Positions 49,801-62,370 are shown, counted from the stretch's first letter. The stretch is DNA of 64,000 bases from Cephalopachus bancanus (GCA_027257055.1 JAPVLO010000019.1:10249001-10313000); one strand, 5' to 3'. Notes: a model not told the origin generated them from the sequence alone. A program made the numbers and translations.

Positions 49801-50698
49801 GATATGAATTCCCCTTCTAGTACTGTTTCCATGGCATCCCAGAGATTTTGGTAAGATGTTTCTTCATTTTCATTTGTTTACAGGAATCTAATAATTTCTA
49901 TTTTGATTTCTGTGTTTACCCAGGGATTGTTCAGCATCATGCTGTTTAGTGTCAATGTCTTTGTGGTTTGGGCAGCACTTTGTTGGTGTCGATATTTATT
50001 TTTATTCCACCTTAGTCTGAGAAGATACATCACAGTATTTCAATCTTCTGAAATTTTTTAATGATTGATTTATGGTCCAGGATGTGGTCGATCTTAGAAT
50101 ATGTTCCATGTGGTGATGAGTAGAATGTATATTCCATGGTTGTTGTTGGGAGTGTTCTGTAGGTATCTACTAAGTCCATTTGGATAAGCGTCAAGCTGAG
50201 GTTCCAGATCTCCTTGTTGATTTTTTTTGTCTTCATAATCTGTCTAGGGTTGGTAGTGGGATATTTAAGTCCTTAGCTATGATAGTGTTATAGTCAATAT
50301 ATTTTTTTTGTTTTCCTAACAGCTGCCTTATAAAAATTGATGCTCCTATGTTGGGTGTATATATGTTTAGGATGGATAGTTCTTTTTGACAAATTGAACA
50401 TTTTATCATTATTTAGTGGCCTGTATCTTTTTAATTTTTGGTAGCTTTAAGGGTATGTTGTCTGATATTAAGATGGCAACTCCTTTCTTTTGTAATCCAT
50501 TCTCTTGAAAATATCTTTTCCAGCCTCTTACTTTGAGTCTGTGAGTGTTCTGTCTAGTGAGATGAGTCTCTTGGAGACAACATATTGTTGCATCATGATT
50601 TTTTTTATCCAATTTACCATTCTATGTCTTTTCAGTGGTGCACTTAGTCCATTCACATTCAGGCTAATTATTGAGATGTGAGAGTTTATACCTGTCAT
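46890..50698 (-). pseudogene. L1 ORF2 of copy 2, broken
   Basis: The start codon at 50698 opens MTGINSHISIISLNVNG-like sequence. The endonuclease region in 50409-50612 keeps the CLQETHL motif with its catalytic Glu. The reverse-transcriptase palm reads FADN instead of FADD (codons at 48616-48627 on the complement), so a catalytic Asp is lost. Stops and frameshifts cut the frame into pieces (for example 49012-49200, 48682-48942, 48442-48669). It ends near 46890. Confidence 0.87.
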
Positions 50699-50869
50699 GA
50701 AGTTATCATAGAGTTTGTTGCTATTGTTTGTTTATTTTTCTGTTGGCTTTCTTTTGATTTGGGGTTGTTTTATGTGTGTTTTTCTTGTGTTCTTCGGAAG
50801 GACATGGTTGTTCTTTTTTTTTTTTTCTTTCTTCTGTGTTTAATACTTTCTTAAGTGTTTCATGTTTAG

Positions 50870-51720
50870 CTGGTCTGGAGTTGGCATATGCTCTTAAGGA
50901 TTGAATGTCTGGGAATGATTTTAATTCCCCATCACTGATGAAACTTAGCTTAGCCGGGTAGGAAATTCTTGGTGGAAATTGTTTATCTTTGAGAACTTTG
51001 AAAATTGGACTCTAGTCTCTTCTAGCCTGTAGTGTTTTTGTAGATAAGTCTGTTGCTATTCTGATTGACCTTCCCCAATAGGTAGTCTGCTATTTCTCTC
51101 TCTTCCTGTTTTTAGAATTTTTTTTAATATCTACTTTGTGCAAGTGAATTACTATGTGTCTAGGAGTTGACCTTCTTATTTGCTGTCTTGCAGGGTTCTC
51201 TGAATCTCTTGTGTTTGAATGGTCATGTCTCTGATGAGATGAGGGGAAGTTTTCTTGGATAATTTCATGGAATGTTTGCTCCAGGGTGGTCTCTGTCTCT
51301 CTATCTGCCTCAGGGATTCCAATTAGTCTTAGGTTCAGCCTCTTAATATAATCACTTATCTCTTGGAGGCTTTTTCCCCTCTTTTTAAGCTTCTTTTCTA
51401 TGCTTTTAACAGTTTGGGTTGTACCATATGTTGGTCCTCAAGCCCTGAGATTCTTTCTTCTGCTTGGTTATTTCTATTTTCCATGCTTATCAGTTTGTTA
51501 TTTATTTTGTGCACTGTATTCTTTATTGCCATCATCTCAGTTAACAACTCCTTCATTCTTTCCTATTGTCTCTCCTCATATCTATTTATTCTCCTTATTA
51601 ATATTGTGGTATTTGGGTTTGTGGTTTGAGACCAGTTGTTCTAGGGACTCTTCTTTGTTTAAGTTGCAAAGTTTGTATTCTCAGTTGCTGTCTTTCCAGG
51701 GTCAGCATGAGACCTGTGTT
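50870..51720 (-). pseudogene. L1 ORF1 of copy 2, broken
   Basis: On the - strand, pieces of the coiled coil (around 51640-51400) are followed by the RNA-recognition and C-terminal domains (around 51350-50890, with a RRSTPRHIVIHLHKV-like block near 51150). There are several stops. Boundaries are approximate. Confidence 0.75.
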
Positions 51721-53114
51721 CATCCATTAGTTCATCTTCATTTGTGAAGGTTTTTCTCCCCCCCCTCCCCCTTCTTTAATTCTGTTGTTCAGTGATAGGG
51801 AAGATAGGTTTTATTTCTATTGGCTCAATCCCCTATTCTTCCTTATCAATTCTGAAGCCAGACTGGGGTTGGGGAACTGTGCTTTTTGTAGTTTTGAGAT
51901 TTGATTAAGGGGGGAATGTGGCTCAGGAGCTATCTGCAGATCCCAGATGTGTGGGCTCCCTGGAATCCACTTCCCATCTCCTTACAATCTGTCCATGCAG
52001 TGGGAGGGGGTGTATGTTTGCCCCCTGAAAGTAAAATGAGATAATAAAAAGGAAAATAATGGAAAAAGAAAGGAGAGAGACAAAAGGAAGGTGAGTGAGA
52101 AGAAGAGGGAAAATGGATGAGTGCACAACTGATGAATAAATGAAGAAACAAAGAAAAAAAATACAACCATACAAACAAACAAAAAACTCCTGTTGATGTA
52201 CTCGCCCTCAAAAATACCCATATGCAAACAGAAGAGCTAAACAACAACAATAAAATAACAAAAACAAAGCAAGTACAAAAACATAAACAAAAACAGAAAG
52301 AAAGAGGGGGAAAAAACCTCACTCTGCGGCCATTTCTGGAACTTCAGGTTCCTTTCCCAAGCACTGCCACTGCTTTTGGCTGCCACCACGCTGTCACTCC
52401 ATTAGAGAGCGGCTCCTGTCTCCAACCCAGCAGGTTGATAGGTTTGCTCTCAGTGTGGGTCAGACGCCCCACAGACTGCTGTGGGAGGGGGATGAATCAG
52501 ATCCGGACTCACCCTACTCATCTGCTGCTGCTGTCAAGTCTCCCACTCATATCAGATATGTCTGTGCCTGTTCCAGGGTGCGGGATGGGGAGGATCTGTC
52601 TCTGTGAGTCCAATGATTGATCCCATAGATGTGTAGAGATAGCCTCTGGGTCTCAGGATGGAGAATGGACAGTTGGGCGGGGCAAGGCAGGTCTCTGCCT
52701 GGTTCCAGGACAAAGAAAATGGTGGTCAGCGTCTCCTAACTGGCAGTGGGGCTCACTTCCAGATTTCCTCACTGCACCTCCACCATAGTTCCTGTACAGC
52801 CTGCTGCCCCAGGTAATGGCATGGGCTGGGTGCCAGGTGCTGGAAGTAGTTGTTTTCTGCTGCCTCCTCTCAAGAGACCACTGAGAATGGCAGAAGATCT
52901 TGTGCTCCTGGGCTCCAATCTCCCGGCAGTGATGGGTTGCGGTCATTGCCAGAGGAGAGCCCTGGGTGCTTGAACCCGAGTATCCCTTCAGATGGAATTT
53001 CACTCACCCACTGGTACACACTCATGCAAACAGTCTTTATAGACACTTGCTTTTGCAGAGACTCTCACACTCCAACCAGTTCCGTCACCATCTTACCCCT
53101 CCTTCCTCCTGTAA
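51721..53114 (-). promoter_or_regulatory. 5' UTR of L1 copy 2
   Basis: About 1.4 kb before ORF1 on the - strand, GC-rich at its 5' end (52330-53110) and A/T-rich near ORF1. It lacks the long TG microsatellites of copy 1, which explains much of the length difference. Small frames such as 52222-52620 and 52850-53212 come from stop-poor composition. Confidence 0.6.
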
Positions 53115-53127
53115 TACTCTTATTTGT

Positions 53128-53446
53128 TGGGGTAAAGAGAAATGGAGTCACACACTGGGTGCCTGAGCTGCTTGAGGCCACTCAGGGGGCTTCACTAATG
53201 ACCAACGGGTAGTGAAGTATTTGGATATTTAACATATTTAACAAGCAATATGGTTGGTTAAATTATTTAATCTCTGTATTTATATACTATACACACAAAA
53301 GAAACAAATTTAAAGAGTAAAATAAAACTGAAGCAAAAATTTTAGTATTTATATACAATCATATGTTAATATTTCAAGCCATGGTAACTCTCAGAACAAC
53401 ATTGCTTGTGAACATTAATAGACAGAAATTCATTCAAACTTTTTGT
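53128..53446. other. Anonymous sequence between L1 copy 2 and an Alu
   Basis: Nothing recognised. Confidence 0.4.
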
Positions 53447-53454
53447 CAGATTTT

Positions 53455-53753
53455 TCTTTCTTTTTTTTGAGTTAGAGTCTTACTCTGCTGCTCAGATTGG
53501 AGTGCAGTGACAATGTACGGCTCACCACAGACTCAACCTCTCTGATCCCAGGAGATCCTTCTACCTCAGTTTTCAGAGTAGTTGGGTCTATAGGTGTGCA
53601 CCTGGATGTTTGGCTAATCTTTTAAAAAATTTTTGCAGAGACAAAGTCTCACAACGTTGCCTCAGCTTATCTCGAATTCCTGGGCTCAAGTAATCCTCTT
53701 TTCTTGGCCTCCCAAAGTGCTAGGATTTACAGGAGTGAGCCACCACACTTGAC
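53455..53753 (-). mobile_element. Older Alu (AluJ-like), antisense
   Basis: Complete dimer with CTCTGCTGCTCAGATTGGAG and CCCAAAGTGCTAGG and many substitutions. An 8-bp perfect duplication CAGATTTT flanks it (53447-53454 and 53754-53761). Its left arm has the normal CAAAGTGC form, so it predates the lineage-specific subfamily. Confidence 0.92.
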
Positions 53754-53761
53754 CAGATTTT

Positions 53762-54211
53762 ATTTTGTAATTGTTTTGATGAAGGGCACATAATAGAAGG
53801 AAAATGGTCAGCTCTTTCAATTTTCTATTGCTGTTTTTGCTTGCATTCTTATGATTACCTTCTATGTGTATAAGGTAGCAAACTAAAATCAATACAGAGA
53901 TTTCAGAGAAAAACAATATCTTGCTGTCCCCTCTGGAAGTAAATAAATTGTTCTTCTGTGTTCTATTTGAATTTGATCATACCACTATTGCATGTGATTA
54001 TTGCCTGTGATGCTTTTCTGTTCTGACTACTAGACTATTCTTTGGGGATAAAGATAGGAAATCTTCATTTTTAACAAGGCCCTAGTCTGACTCTTAAGCA
54101 TGCTAAGCTTGAAACCCTGAACCAGACAAAGAGTTCCTCAGGAAAAGCAAGACATTTTATTCATTTTCATATCCTTCAACCTTCACAAATCTTTGGATGT
54201 AAATATTTCTT
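53762..54211. other. Anonymous intergenic sequence
   Basis: Nothing recognised. Confidence 0.4.
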
Positions 54212-54373
54212 TTTTTGCTTTTATTTTTAAAATGCGAGGTACAATTCTGGATTAGGTATACAAATGGTCATCATAAAGGTAAAGTTTGGACCTCCCTTTG
54301 GTCCCCACTTTGCCTGGTTGTAGATCAGGTACCCTTATTGATGTTATGTGGCCCCCGCCACCTCTTAATGGCC
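54212..54373 (-). mobile_element. Truncated L1 3' end, antisense
   Basis: Antisense tail, then GAGGTACAATTCTGGATTAG, GTATACAAATGGTCATC, and AAGTTTGGACCTCCCTTTGG, which is the reverse of the end of copy 1. Candidate 7-bp duplication ATTTCTT (54205-54211 and 54374-54380) is short. Confidence 0.85.
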
Positions 54374-54399
54374 ATTTCTTGAATATAGGTTTATTATTC

Positions 54400-54560
54400 T
54401 GTGTTAGATATCATGAGAGCTACTGGTGATGATATTTACAGATATAAATATGCACTTGCCCTCAAGAGATCTTTAGTCTTGTTGAGGAACCTGGAAAAAA
54501 CTGACAAATGATAAATACAAGCAAATCAGTTTAAGTATGAATTGGGTATAGGTATAAGTG
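54400..54560 (+). repeat. Possible old dispersed repeat
   Basis: The order GAGAGCTACTGGTGATGATA, GCACTTGCCCTCAAGAGATC and TTTAGTCTTGTTGAGGAAC resembles the same unnamed old repeat as 25470-25600. Confidence 0.35.
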
Positions 54561-55168
54561 GTATAGATATTACAAACTCCAAAAGATGTTCTTTTATTGT
54601 TTTACAGTTAAGAAAAAAATGAAGAAAACCCTAATGCATATCTTAAAAGTATTTGGCAGTTTTCAGTGGTCCTATAAATTATTGTATTAAATATCAGTGC
54701 AGTATTATTTATAGCATAGACTCAAAAGGACTTTAGTTACCTGTAAAGTCATAGTAGTTGTTTCAGTAGTTGTGGTCTGACTGCTGCAGACAATAAATTA
54801 TAGCAAAATATATATACGACTATTAGATGAAGATCAGAAAATGGAATCTGAGTCATATTTTCATTTTTCTTTTATCTATGAAACCTATCAAAACCAAGGG
54901 GCATACTTGTGAAATATTTAATATTGAAAAAAATTATCGATACTTATTAGCAACTCATCACATTGAGGCAAAGTCTAAATCTCAGGAGAAAGTATGGCCA
55001 ACATAAACTTCAAACTAAACGCGAACAATCACATTGTCACACAGAAGGAAGTTTTCTGCACTTCCATTCCCTGAGCAGTGGGCTCTATTCAATCTAACTT
55101 CTCTGTTGTCCAATATGTCTTTTCCTTTTTTAAAACAAATGAACAAACAATGCCCTCCTCAATACAAC
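54561..55168. other. Anonymous intergenic sequence
   Basis: Nothing recognised. Confidence 0.4.
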
Positions 55169-55182
55169 CGTCTACTTCTTCT

Positions 55183-55476
55183 TTTTTTTTTTTTTTTTTT
55201 TGCATGGGAGTCTCACTCTGTCGCCCAGATTGGAGTGCAGGCCGCTCCTGGCCACCGCAGCCTCGACCTGCTGGGCTTCAGCGATCCTTCTGCTTCAGCC
55301 TTCCAAGTAGCTGGAACTACAGGCGCGCGCTACCACACCCGGCTAATTTTTGATTTATTGTAGAGATGAGGTCTCGCCAAGTTGCCCAGGCGGGTCTCAA
55401 ACCCTCAGGCTCAGGCAATCCACTCGCCTCAGCCTCCCAAGGGGCAGGATTACAGGCTGAGCCACCGAGCCTGGCT
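55183..55476 (-). mobile_element. Young Alu, antisense
   Basis: A T20 run starts the element. Both arms are intact and it carries the subfamily marks (CCAAGGGGCAGG left arm, GATTTATTGTAGAGATGAGG linker, GGCCGCTCCTGGCC right arm). A perfect 14-bp duplication CGTCTACTTCTTCT flanks it (55169-55182 and 55477-55490), and CpGs are well kept. This is the youngest-looking Alu in the window. Confidence 0.95.
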
Positions 55477-55490
55477 CGTCTACTTCTTCT

Positions 55491-56272
55491 CTATATAACT
55501 CTTGTATCTTTTCTCTCTTCACCAACCTCGATGACTACCTCGCCTCCTTCCCCTCCTTCAGCGCACCCTGTTATTACAAGGAATGTTACCTGTACTTGCT
55601 GTCTTCTTTCCTGAAACACTCCTCACCAGATATGGTAAGCCTTCTACTCTCCACACCTGGGAAGCTGCTCTCCTTGGGTCACAAATGACCTCTCATTTGC
55701 AAATCTCTTTACCACATCATTTTATTTGTTGTTATTGTTTGTAATGCTCCTTCTTAGAGAAAGTCACAAAATTTAAAAAACAGGACTTTATTATCAAAAA
55801 TTTGGGGAATCTTCAAGGCTCTGAAAAACCCTGCAGTGTAGGAATTCATTTAACTATATATAACCCATGTATGTTTATAAATATGCTCCTTTCCTTGCTT
55901 TCCCTTCACGTTTCTCAGCGCCATTTGAGACTGTAGATCTGAGACTACCCTCCCCTGCTATTCTCAAGGACTGTACTTCATATTAATTTTATGAGTTGAA
56001 GGTCACTGCTGAACCAGGATTGGTTAGTTTTACTTCCTACCTCCCTCTTGTATTCATTCTCTTCTGTTTCTCCTTCCCCATCGCCTCCACCATATTCCCA
56101 CTTCTGTGCTAAATCAGACACTCAGTAATACTTTACAGAAGATTGGTTACTTATAGCCAGGCCTCCAATTTTTCACTTCCCTCATCAATTCTCCACTCCA
56201 TAGCTATGGTTAGATATTTCTTAAAAGCCAATTCAAATAATCTCATTTTTCTGCTTAGCACTTGCTTTAGTT
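55491..56272. other. Anonymous intergenic sequence
   Basis: Pyrimidine-rich in places, with no element that I can name. Possibly very old LINE sequence around 55560-55740. Confidence 0.3.
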
Positions 56273-56722
56273 TGCCAGGGCTGCTCTAACAAAGTACCGC
56301 AGACTTGGGTGTTTAAACAGCAGAATTAATTTCCTTGCAATTCTGGAGCCTGGAAGTCTGAGAGAAAGGTATCAGACAAGTCTGTTCCTTCTGAGGGCTG
56401 TGAGGGAGAATCTGTTCCAGGCCTCTCTCCTAGCTGCAGGTAGTCTGCTGGGAATCTTTGGTGTTTCTTGGTTTCAGGTGCCTCACCCCTATCTCTGCCT
56501 TTATCTACACATGGCATTCTCTCTGTAAGCATGTCTGTCTCCATACTTCCTCTTTTTGTAAGAACAGTGGTCACAGTGGGATTAAAGCCAGCCCGAATGA
56601 CCTCATTTTAACTTTACTACTTCTGTAAAGACCCTATCCCCATATAGAGTAACATTCTGCAGTATGAGGGCTAGAACTTCAGCATATTATTTTTTTGTGG
56701 GGGCACAATACAAACTCTATCA
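56273..56722 (-). mobile_element. MLT1-type MaLR LTR, antisense, nearly complete
   Basis: + strand order TGCCAGGGCTGCTCTAACAA, CCTTGCAATTCTGGAGCCTG, GTTCCTTCTGAGGGCTGTGA, GCCTCACCCCTATCTCTGCC, CCTCATTTTAACTTTACTAC, CTGTAAAGACCCTATCCCC, ending CTATCA. About 450 bp, the usual MLT1 length. It gives the full version of the deleted copy at 25845. Confidence 0.88.
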
Positions 56723-57409
56723 GCATCATTCTATAACTTCATACATATGAAATTCCTTATAAACATTAAAATATCCTTATATGACATATGAGATCTTAAA
56801 GATGTTATTCCTGTCTTCACTAACTTCAGACCTTGCCGTGCTCAAAGCATCCTGCTCCATTCAAATTAAGTAGGCAGAGAATAAAGCTTGTGAAGCAATT
56901 TTTATGGTCTCACCAATGAAACAGACAAAAAAATGAATACTAATAATCTCACCTAGTTTTCCTGATGAACTCTTATTCTTTCTTTAATGCTTAGTATGAG
57001 TTGCCTTCTTTGGTGAGCAATCTATAATTTCTCAAATTTAATTAAATAACTGCTGTGCATTTAGCACTCTGCTCTCTTTATTTTAAACCTCTTTGTAGGG
57101 CACTGTGAACTCCCAGAGGGCAAACTTCATTATATATATTTCCGTGGCAAAACCTGGCTCCTGTCTGAACAATGGCTAAATGGATGCACCTTCAAGAAAG
57201 CATATGGAAAATGGATTTATACCAAGAGGTGAAAAACGAACACACTAGGGCAGGCCATCAGGGCTATTTAATCTGGGAAGGAATATCAACAATCAAGATG
57301 GAAGAAAGAGATGTTGGACTTAGTCAAAATGGAGTGGAAATAAAGCAAAGCATTATTTAAAGACAAAAATATGAGACTCTGTCCAATGCCAAAAGATAGC
57401 TTCATACAG
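56723..57409. other. Anonymous intergenic sequence
   Basis: Nothing recognised. A 62-codon frame at 57172-57360 has no family resemblance. Confidence 0.35.
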
Positions 57410-57590
57410 CAGAAAGAAAATAGAATTTGCAGTTAGGCAGAAACATGGTCCAAATCTCAGCTCAGGCACTTGGTGTCAGATTTTACACATGTTTCTTAAC
57501 ACATTTTTTCCCCACAAAGTATAAAATGGCAATAATGCCACCTATCTGTCTATGAGGGCTTAATAAGTAACTTTACTTTCCTTAATTCCA
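57410..57590 (+). mobile_element. MIR SINE
   Basis: Core sequence GTTAGGCAGAAACATGGTCC, AAATCTCAGCTCAGGCACTT, then TTTCTTAACACA, AAAATGGCAATAATGCCACC and GAGGGCTTAATAAG matches the MIR order in sense. Diverged, as usual. Confidence 0.7.
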
Positions 57591-57685
57591 AAACAACCTC
57601 AACAAAACCACCACCCAGTTTTTTCTATGAATATTTTAATGAAATTATCTAATGTGTTACCCTGGCTCTCAAAAGAAAATTTTTA

Positions 57686-57722
57686 CTCAACATCCAGAGA
57701 GATGTTGAGTCATCTCAACATC
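57686..57722. repeat. Direct-inverted-direct 9-mer (quasi-palindrome)
   Basis: CTCAACATC (57686-57694), its complement GATGTTGAG (57701-57709) and CTCAACATC again (57714-57722). The second and third form a hairpin with 10-bp arms and a 4-base loop (57700-57723). Confidence 0.95.
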
Positions 57723-57723
57723 T

Positions 57724-58336
57724 TCACATGTCATGTAGAATTTTCAACATTGGACATTGGTACATGTGCAAGTTTAGTTATACCTCTCAGATGTTAATAT
57801 CATACAATTTTAACTAAAATGTGGATCTGTGGTTGTAGCTTAAATAGTTTTTGACAAAGATTATACTAAGATTCTACACTGGCATGAGACACTAGTGTGT
57901 ATACAGAAATCTCACATGCCAGTGGAAAAGGCAGTAGAAACTAACCGTAGAAATCACCAAAGATATAGAAGAGGAAAGTAAGTTGTGAGGTGGTATATAA
58001 ATATCACATCTTACTGCACCAATTTCTGCATTATTTGAATCTTGTATGATTAAAATGCATTTAGGCTTATGAAATTGAAAAATAATTTTAAAGTGGAAAC
58101 TGTCACACCCATTAGAATATATCATTATATTTTCCAGAAAAGAGAAAAGGCTGGTGTGGTAAATCTATGCATTCGTATCAATTGTCAAACAAATACCAAT
58201 TATTTGTATATCAAAAGTTTACTATTGACTTCCATGGAAGTTGTTTAATTTCCAGAAGTCCACAGATAAATTAAGAAAAAAGCAAAACCATGAGTTTAAC
58301 AAAAGGAAGTTGAGGCAATTCCTTGTGTTATTTATA
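57724..58336. other. Anonymous intergenic sequence
   Basis: Nothing recognised. Confidence 0.35.
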
Positions 58337-58829
58337 CAGTAGCTCTCCCTTATCTGCGAGGGACATAATCCTAGACTCCCAGTGGGTGTCCGAAACCACA
58401 GATAGTACCAAACCCAGTATAGACTGTATTTTTTTCCTATATATACACACCTACACTAAATGCGTCATAACTGTATACATTAGGCACAACACTCTTGCAT
58501 TTGGGGGCTATTATTAAGTAAAATAAGGGTCATGTGAACACAAGCACTGAGATAGGGTAACAATGGATGTAATAACCAAGATGGCTCTTAAGTGACTAAT
58601 AGATGGGTAACCTAGATGGTGTGACTATGCAGGACAAAGTGATAATTCAGGTTTTGGGTGAATGACGTGGGATGGCACAATATTTCATCATGCTACTCAC
58701 TATGGCCCACAATTTAAAATGTAAAAATTATTTATTTCTGGAATTTTCCATTTAATATTTTTGGACCAGAGTTGACCAAGTGCAACTGAAACCATGGAAA
58801 GAGAAACCCTCAATAAGGGGACACTACCA
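58337..58829 (+). mobile_element. MER2-like Tigger-class DNA transposon
   Basis: Left end CAGTAGCTCTCCCTTATC and right end AATAAGGGGACACTACCA form the terminal inverted repeat. Internal phrase GTGGGTGTCCGAAACCACAG and ATAGTACCAAACCC match MER2. TA at 58335-58336 and 58830-58831 is the expected target duplication. Non-autonomous, no transposase. Confidence 0.85.
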
Positions 58830-59038
58830 TATGCTGAATTGGTTAAGATCATGAGCAAAGCCTACTGATAGAGAATAATCCAATTTTGCAACCAAGCATA
58901 GATGCTAAAGAATAGAAGTGGTTTGGAAGAATTCTCTAGATTTGGAGAAGGCTTATACTCAAAACTTCCAATCTGATGCTGAAGAAGACTTTCAGTTACT
59001 AAGATAAATGAAATAGATTAAGACGAGAAAAAAACTAT
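58830..59038. other. Anonymous intergenic sequence
   Basis: Nothing recognised. Confidence 0.35.
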
Positions 59039-59320
59039 TCTTTTTTTTGAGTTGGAGTCTCACTCTGTCGCCCAGACTGGAGTGCAGTGGCCACTCCCGG
59101 CCACCGCAGTCTCGACCTGCTGGACTCCAGCGATCCTTCCGCCTCAGCCTTGCAGGTAGCTGGAACTACAGGCGCGCGCTACCACGTCCGGCTAATTTTT
59201 GTTTTATTTATTGTAGAGATGAGGTCTCACCAAGTTGTCCAGGCGGGTCTCGAACCCGTGGGCTCAGGCAATCCACTCACCTCAGCCTCCCAAGGTGCGG
59301 GATTACAGGCTGAGCCTCCG
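59039..59320 (-). mobile_element. Young-subfamily Alu, antisense
   Basis: Both arms present with the subfamily marks (CCAAGGTGCGGG left arm, GTTTTATTTATTGTAGAG linker, GGCCACTCCCGGCC right arm). The last few bases of the left terminus are missing. I found no clear target duplication. CpG content is still high. Confidence 0.92.
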
Positions 59321-62154
59321 AGATAAAATGGATATTTACTATGCCTCTTTTTTCTTTTAAGAAGCCATTATTAAAACGTACCTTACAATTTTTGAAGTTG
59401 TCTTCCAATTAAGACAAGATGTATATCAATAATTGCGGGAATATTTTACTTACCTCATGATAAGGACTCAATATTGCAATATTTGGGGTTTTGAGGGTCA
59501 AATCTGAACAGCTATAGAATGGTGTTATGGTATATTTTAAGCTAGAATTTGACTAGTTTTATGTCCATTGTACTACTCAAGCCATGCTGCTGTTGCTGCT
59601 CCTTTAGTCCTTTCTGAGCTGCAGAAGAAATAACTGGACTGAGGTGTAGAGAAACGACACTTTAGGTGAGAAGAGTCCTGCATACACAATAAATCTAGAA
59701 GAACCTTGGAATATTAAAAAAAATTCAACAATAAAAGTTTATAAATAGAATTATGAGTTTTTTCAGACATCAAATTTATGAGGAAAACATTTGTTTTTTA
59801 AGATGAAGATTAAGTATAAATATGTAATAACACAAAAATGTAAATACACAAAAAGTCTGTTCGGAAACTTTCTATTCTGGGATCTAAAATGTTACTTATA
59901 TGTTATACACTATTTGACTTAAGTAAAGTTTTCTTAAACTTACTTGATATTTTTTTGCTACAAATATAGAAGGGAAGGTGATGGCTTTCTAAAGACTTCT
60001 ATAATTACTAAAGAGAAACTGTGTCTCTTATGTTTGTTTTGGAAAGTACTTCTCAATAACCTTTGAAGTGGTGTTTATAAGATCACTATATTCCAGGGTT
60101 TAAAAATCATTTTCTCAGATCAAATGCAAGCTTAAGATACCATTTAACTGTTCTCAGTATGGGAATACATTTATTCATTTTGAGTTCTGTGTTGTGCTTA
60201 TATTAAATTACTGTCTAACTGGTTTCCATCCACTTTCCAGATTACCTTAATAGAAAATAACATTACTGCCCCAGGTCATTTTTCCTCATATAAATGGATT
60301 AGATATATATTTTTTCTTATTGCTCCTTTAGGGAGATTTAATCTGGCAGTAGCATTTTCGTGTTTGACACTGGTTAAAGGAGCCTGGGTCCATTACCATT
60401 AGTGGCCAAGGTATAGTTAGATGTTAATGAAATTATGTTATTCCATTTTGTAGGTGGATTAAAATAATCCTTTTTCTTTGAAAATGGAAAACCATTTTGT
60501 GTGGTTAGCAGCTGTCATTCTAACTTATGATGCAATATGCAGTGTGATAAAAAAGAAAAAGTGCTTCATAATCAGAACAGAATCTCGGAAGAAACTGTAG
60601 TCACTTATACACCAGGAAGAAGACTCATTTTCTATTTGGCAAATAAATATTTTTTGGAGGTCTGAAATCAAACCCTTTTCTCTGAACATTATGAAAATTT
60701 AAATGATAATTAGTATTTCACAGTATCTTTAGTTTAAAGAACTTCAAATATTGTCAACATGTTATTGCATCTTTGGTTTTTCATCATGAGAAAGGACATC
60801 AGAGCATTTTCCACATAGTGCTAAGGTTGTCAGAAGCCCTTTGTGTCAAAAGGTTGGAATAAAGTCTATTATGCTAGTGGTCTCTGTCTCTTCTGGACTA
60901 AGGAACAGGATTAATGATTTTTAAAAATTAGATTTAAAGAGTTAACTGCATGTTAAGACTATTCTGACTTTGTCCTAATTTCTATTCCCTATCTTGTAAA
61001 ATCTCCCTTCCTGTACTCATTTTCCAGTTACTGTACCATCTTTAATGCTTGTCTAGCCTCCCTAGGTAGAAGGGACCATGTGGGGTATGAATGGGCATGA
61101 ACAAATTACAATTGCGTTAGTTTGAATGTCAGCAAGCAGAATGTAACCATTATGTGTGAAAATAGCCTAAATTCTATTTGCCAAGGCCCCAGAGAGATAT
61201 ATTTAAAAATCCCCAGGCAAGAAGAATGAAAGCAAAATTTTATTTTTAATCCTATTTTTCTAAAATGAACACAGGAAAATCTTTAATTTTACAAGATTTT
61301 AATTTTAATTTGTTTGAAATAGTGAAAGAGTAATGAACATTAAACCTATAAAGTTGAGTGTTGTGCAACTCTAAATATATTAGTTTATCCATTTTTAAAT
61401 GATATCTTCGGAACAGCCTTAGGTGTATACAGTCTTTAATTTAGGTTAGTTAGGTCTTACCGTTTTTGACTTCTTTATTAGAAAACTAGAGCTGAGAACA
61501 ATTAAACAATTTTATCAAGCAGCTCTAGAAACTGTTCTCTCCATTCTTTGTGCAGCCACTTTTTCCTGGTTTTCTTCCATCCTCACACCCTTAATATCAT
61601 GGAAGCATCTCAAAAAAATCACATCTACACTAAGAAAGTTACAGGCCTTCTAGAAGCCCCATCCAGAAGATCCAACTTAGCTCTAACTACTTCTCAAGAA
61701 GAAACGAGTAGCTAGCATTGGTTTGCACTACTCATGATTCATCCTGGAGGCAGGATAGTGTCCACTTCTATCGCTAAGGATAAGGAATCTTTGCCACAGG
61801 TGCCGAGAGCAAGGAGGGAGAGAGGGCATTGATGTTGGGTGAGCAATAGCCCATGTAGAGGCCTGCCACACCAGATAAGAGTCTTTGCGTAGGATATTTT
61901 TTCTGCTCAGAGGCACATTTACTTTTTCCCTTGCAGTAGGTTACTATCTAATTTTTTCCAGAAAACTCTTGTCTCCTGCTACTGAAACAATAACAATAAT
62001 GGTCTTACTTTTTTTCTATTGGTTTCTAATGGGCTCAATATGTTCATGAAAGTACTTAAATTCTGTGTAAATAATAAATAGAATATGAAATTTATTCTAG
62101 AAATTTAGCAAATACTTGACAAGCTAGGCAGTGTGTTTTTGTAACAAAAAAATG
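59321..62154. other. Anonymous intergenic sequence
   Basis: About 2.8 kb with no gene, SINE, LTR or LINE that I can name. Small frames (61728-61916) are unsupported. Confidence 0.4.
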
Positions 62155-62370
62155 CACCCATTTTGAAAGCAATATTCAAATTTTAGTTCTGCCATTAACT
62201 AGCCATGTTACCTTGAGGAAGTTATTTATCCTTTTAGAGACTCAGTTTACTCATGTAAAAAGAGGTTTGCAATTTGCAGAATGCTGTGAACATTAAATGA
62301 GATTATACATGGAAAGGATTTCTCACAATTTGTGGCACATATTGGCAGACTAATAAAAATGGTAACAAAT
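62155..62370 (+). mobile_element. MIR SINE, nearly complete
   Basis: AGTTCTGCCATTAACTAGCC, then TTACCTTGAGGAAGTTATTT, CTCAGTTTACTCATGTAAAA, CATTAAATGAGATTATACAT and TTTGTGGCACATATTGG match the MIR core and its 3' end in sense. Confidence 0.85.

Larger units (their letters stand above)
46747..53114 (-). mobile_element. Full-length L1, 6.37 kb, antisense, inactive (copy 2)
   Basis: On the - strand it runs from a 5' end at 53114 to a tail near 46747. Flanks TACTCTTTATTT (46734 on) and TACTCTTATTTG (53115 on) form a slightly imperfect target-site duplication. Its 5' end aligns with that of copy 1 and its 3' UTR has the same GTATACAAATGGTCATTATG motif (+ strand). ORF1 and ORF2 are both disrupted. 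Most small frames between 46700 and 53200 are pieces or antisense shadows of this element. Confidence 0.92.

Noticed and set aside
52222..53212. Several 75-132-codon frames
   Set aside because: They lie antisense or sense to the GC-rich 5' UTR of L1 copy 2 and show no conserved domain.
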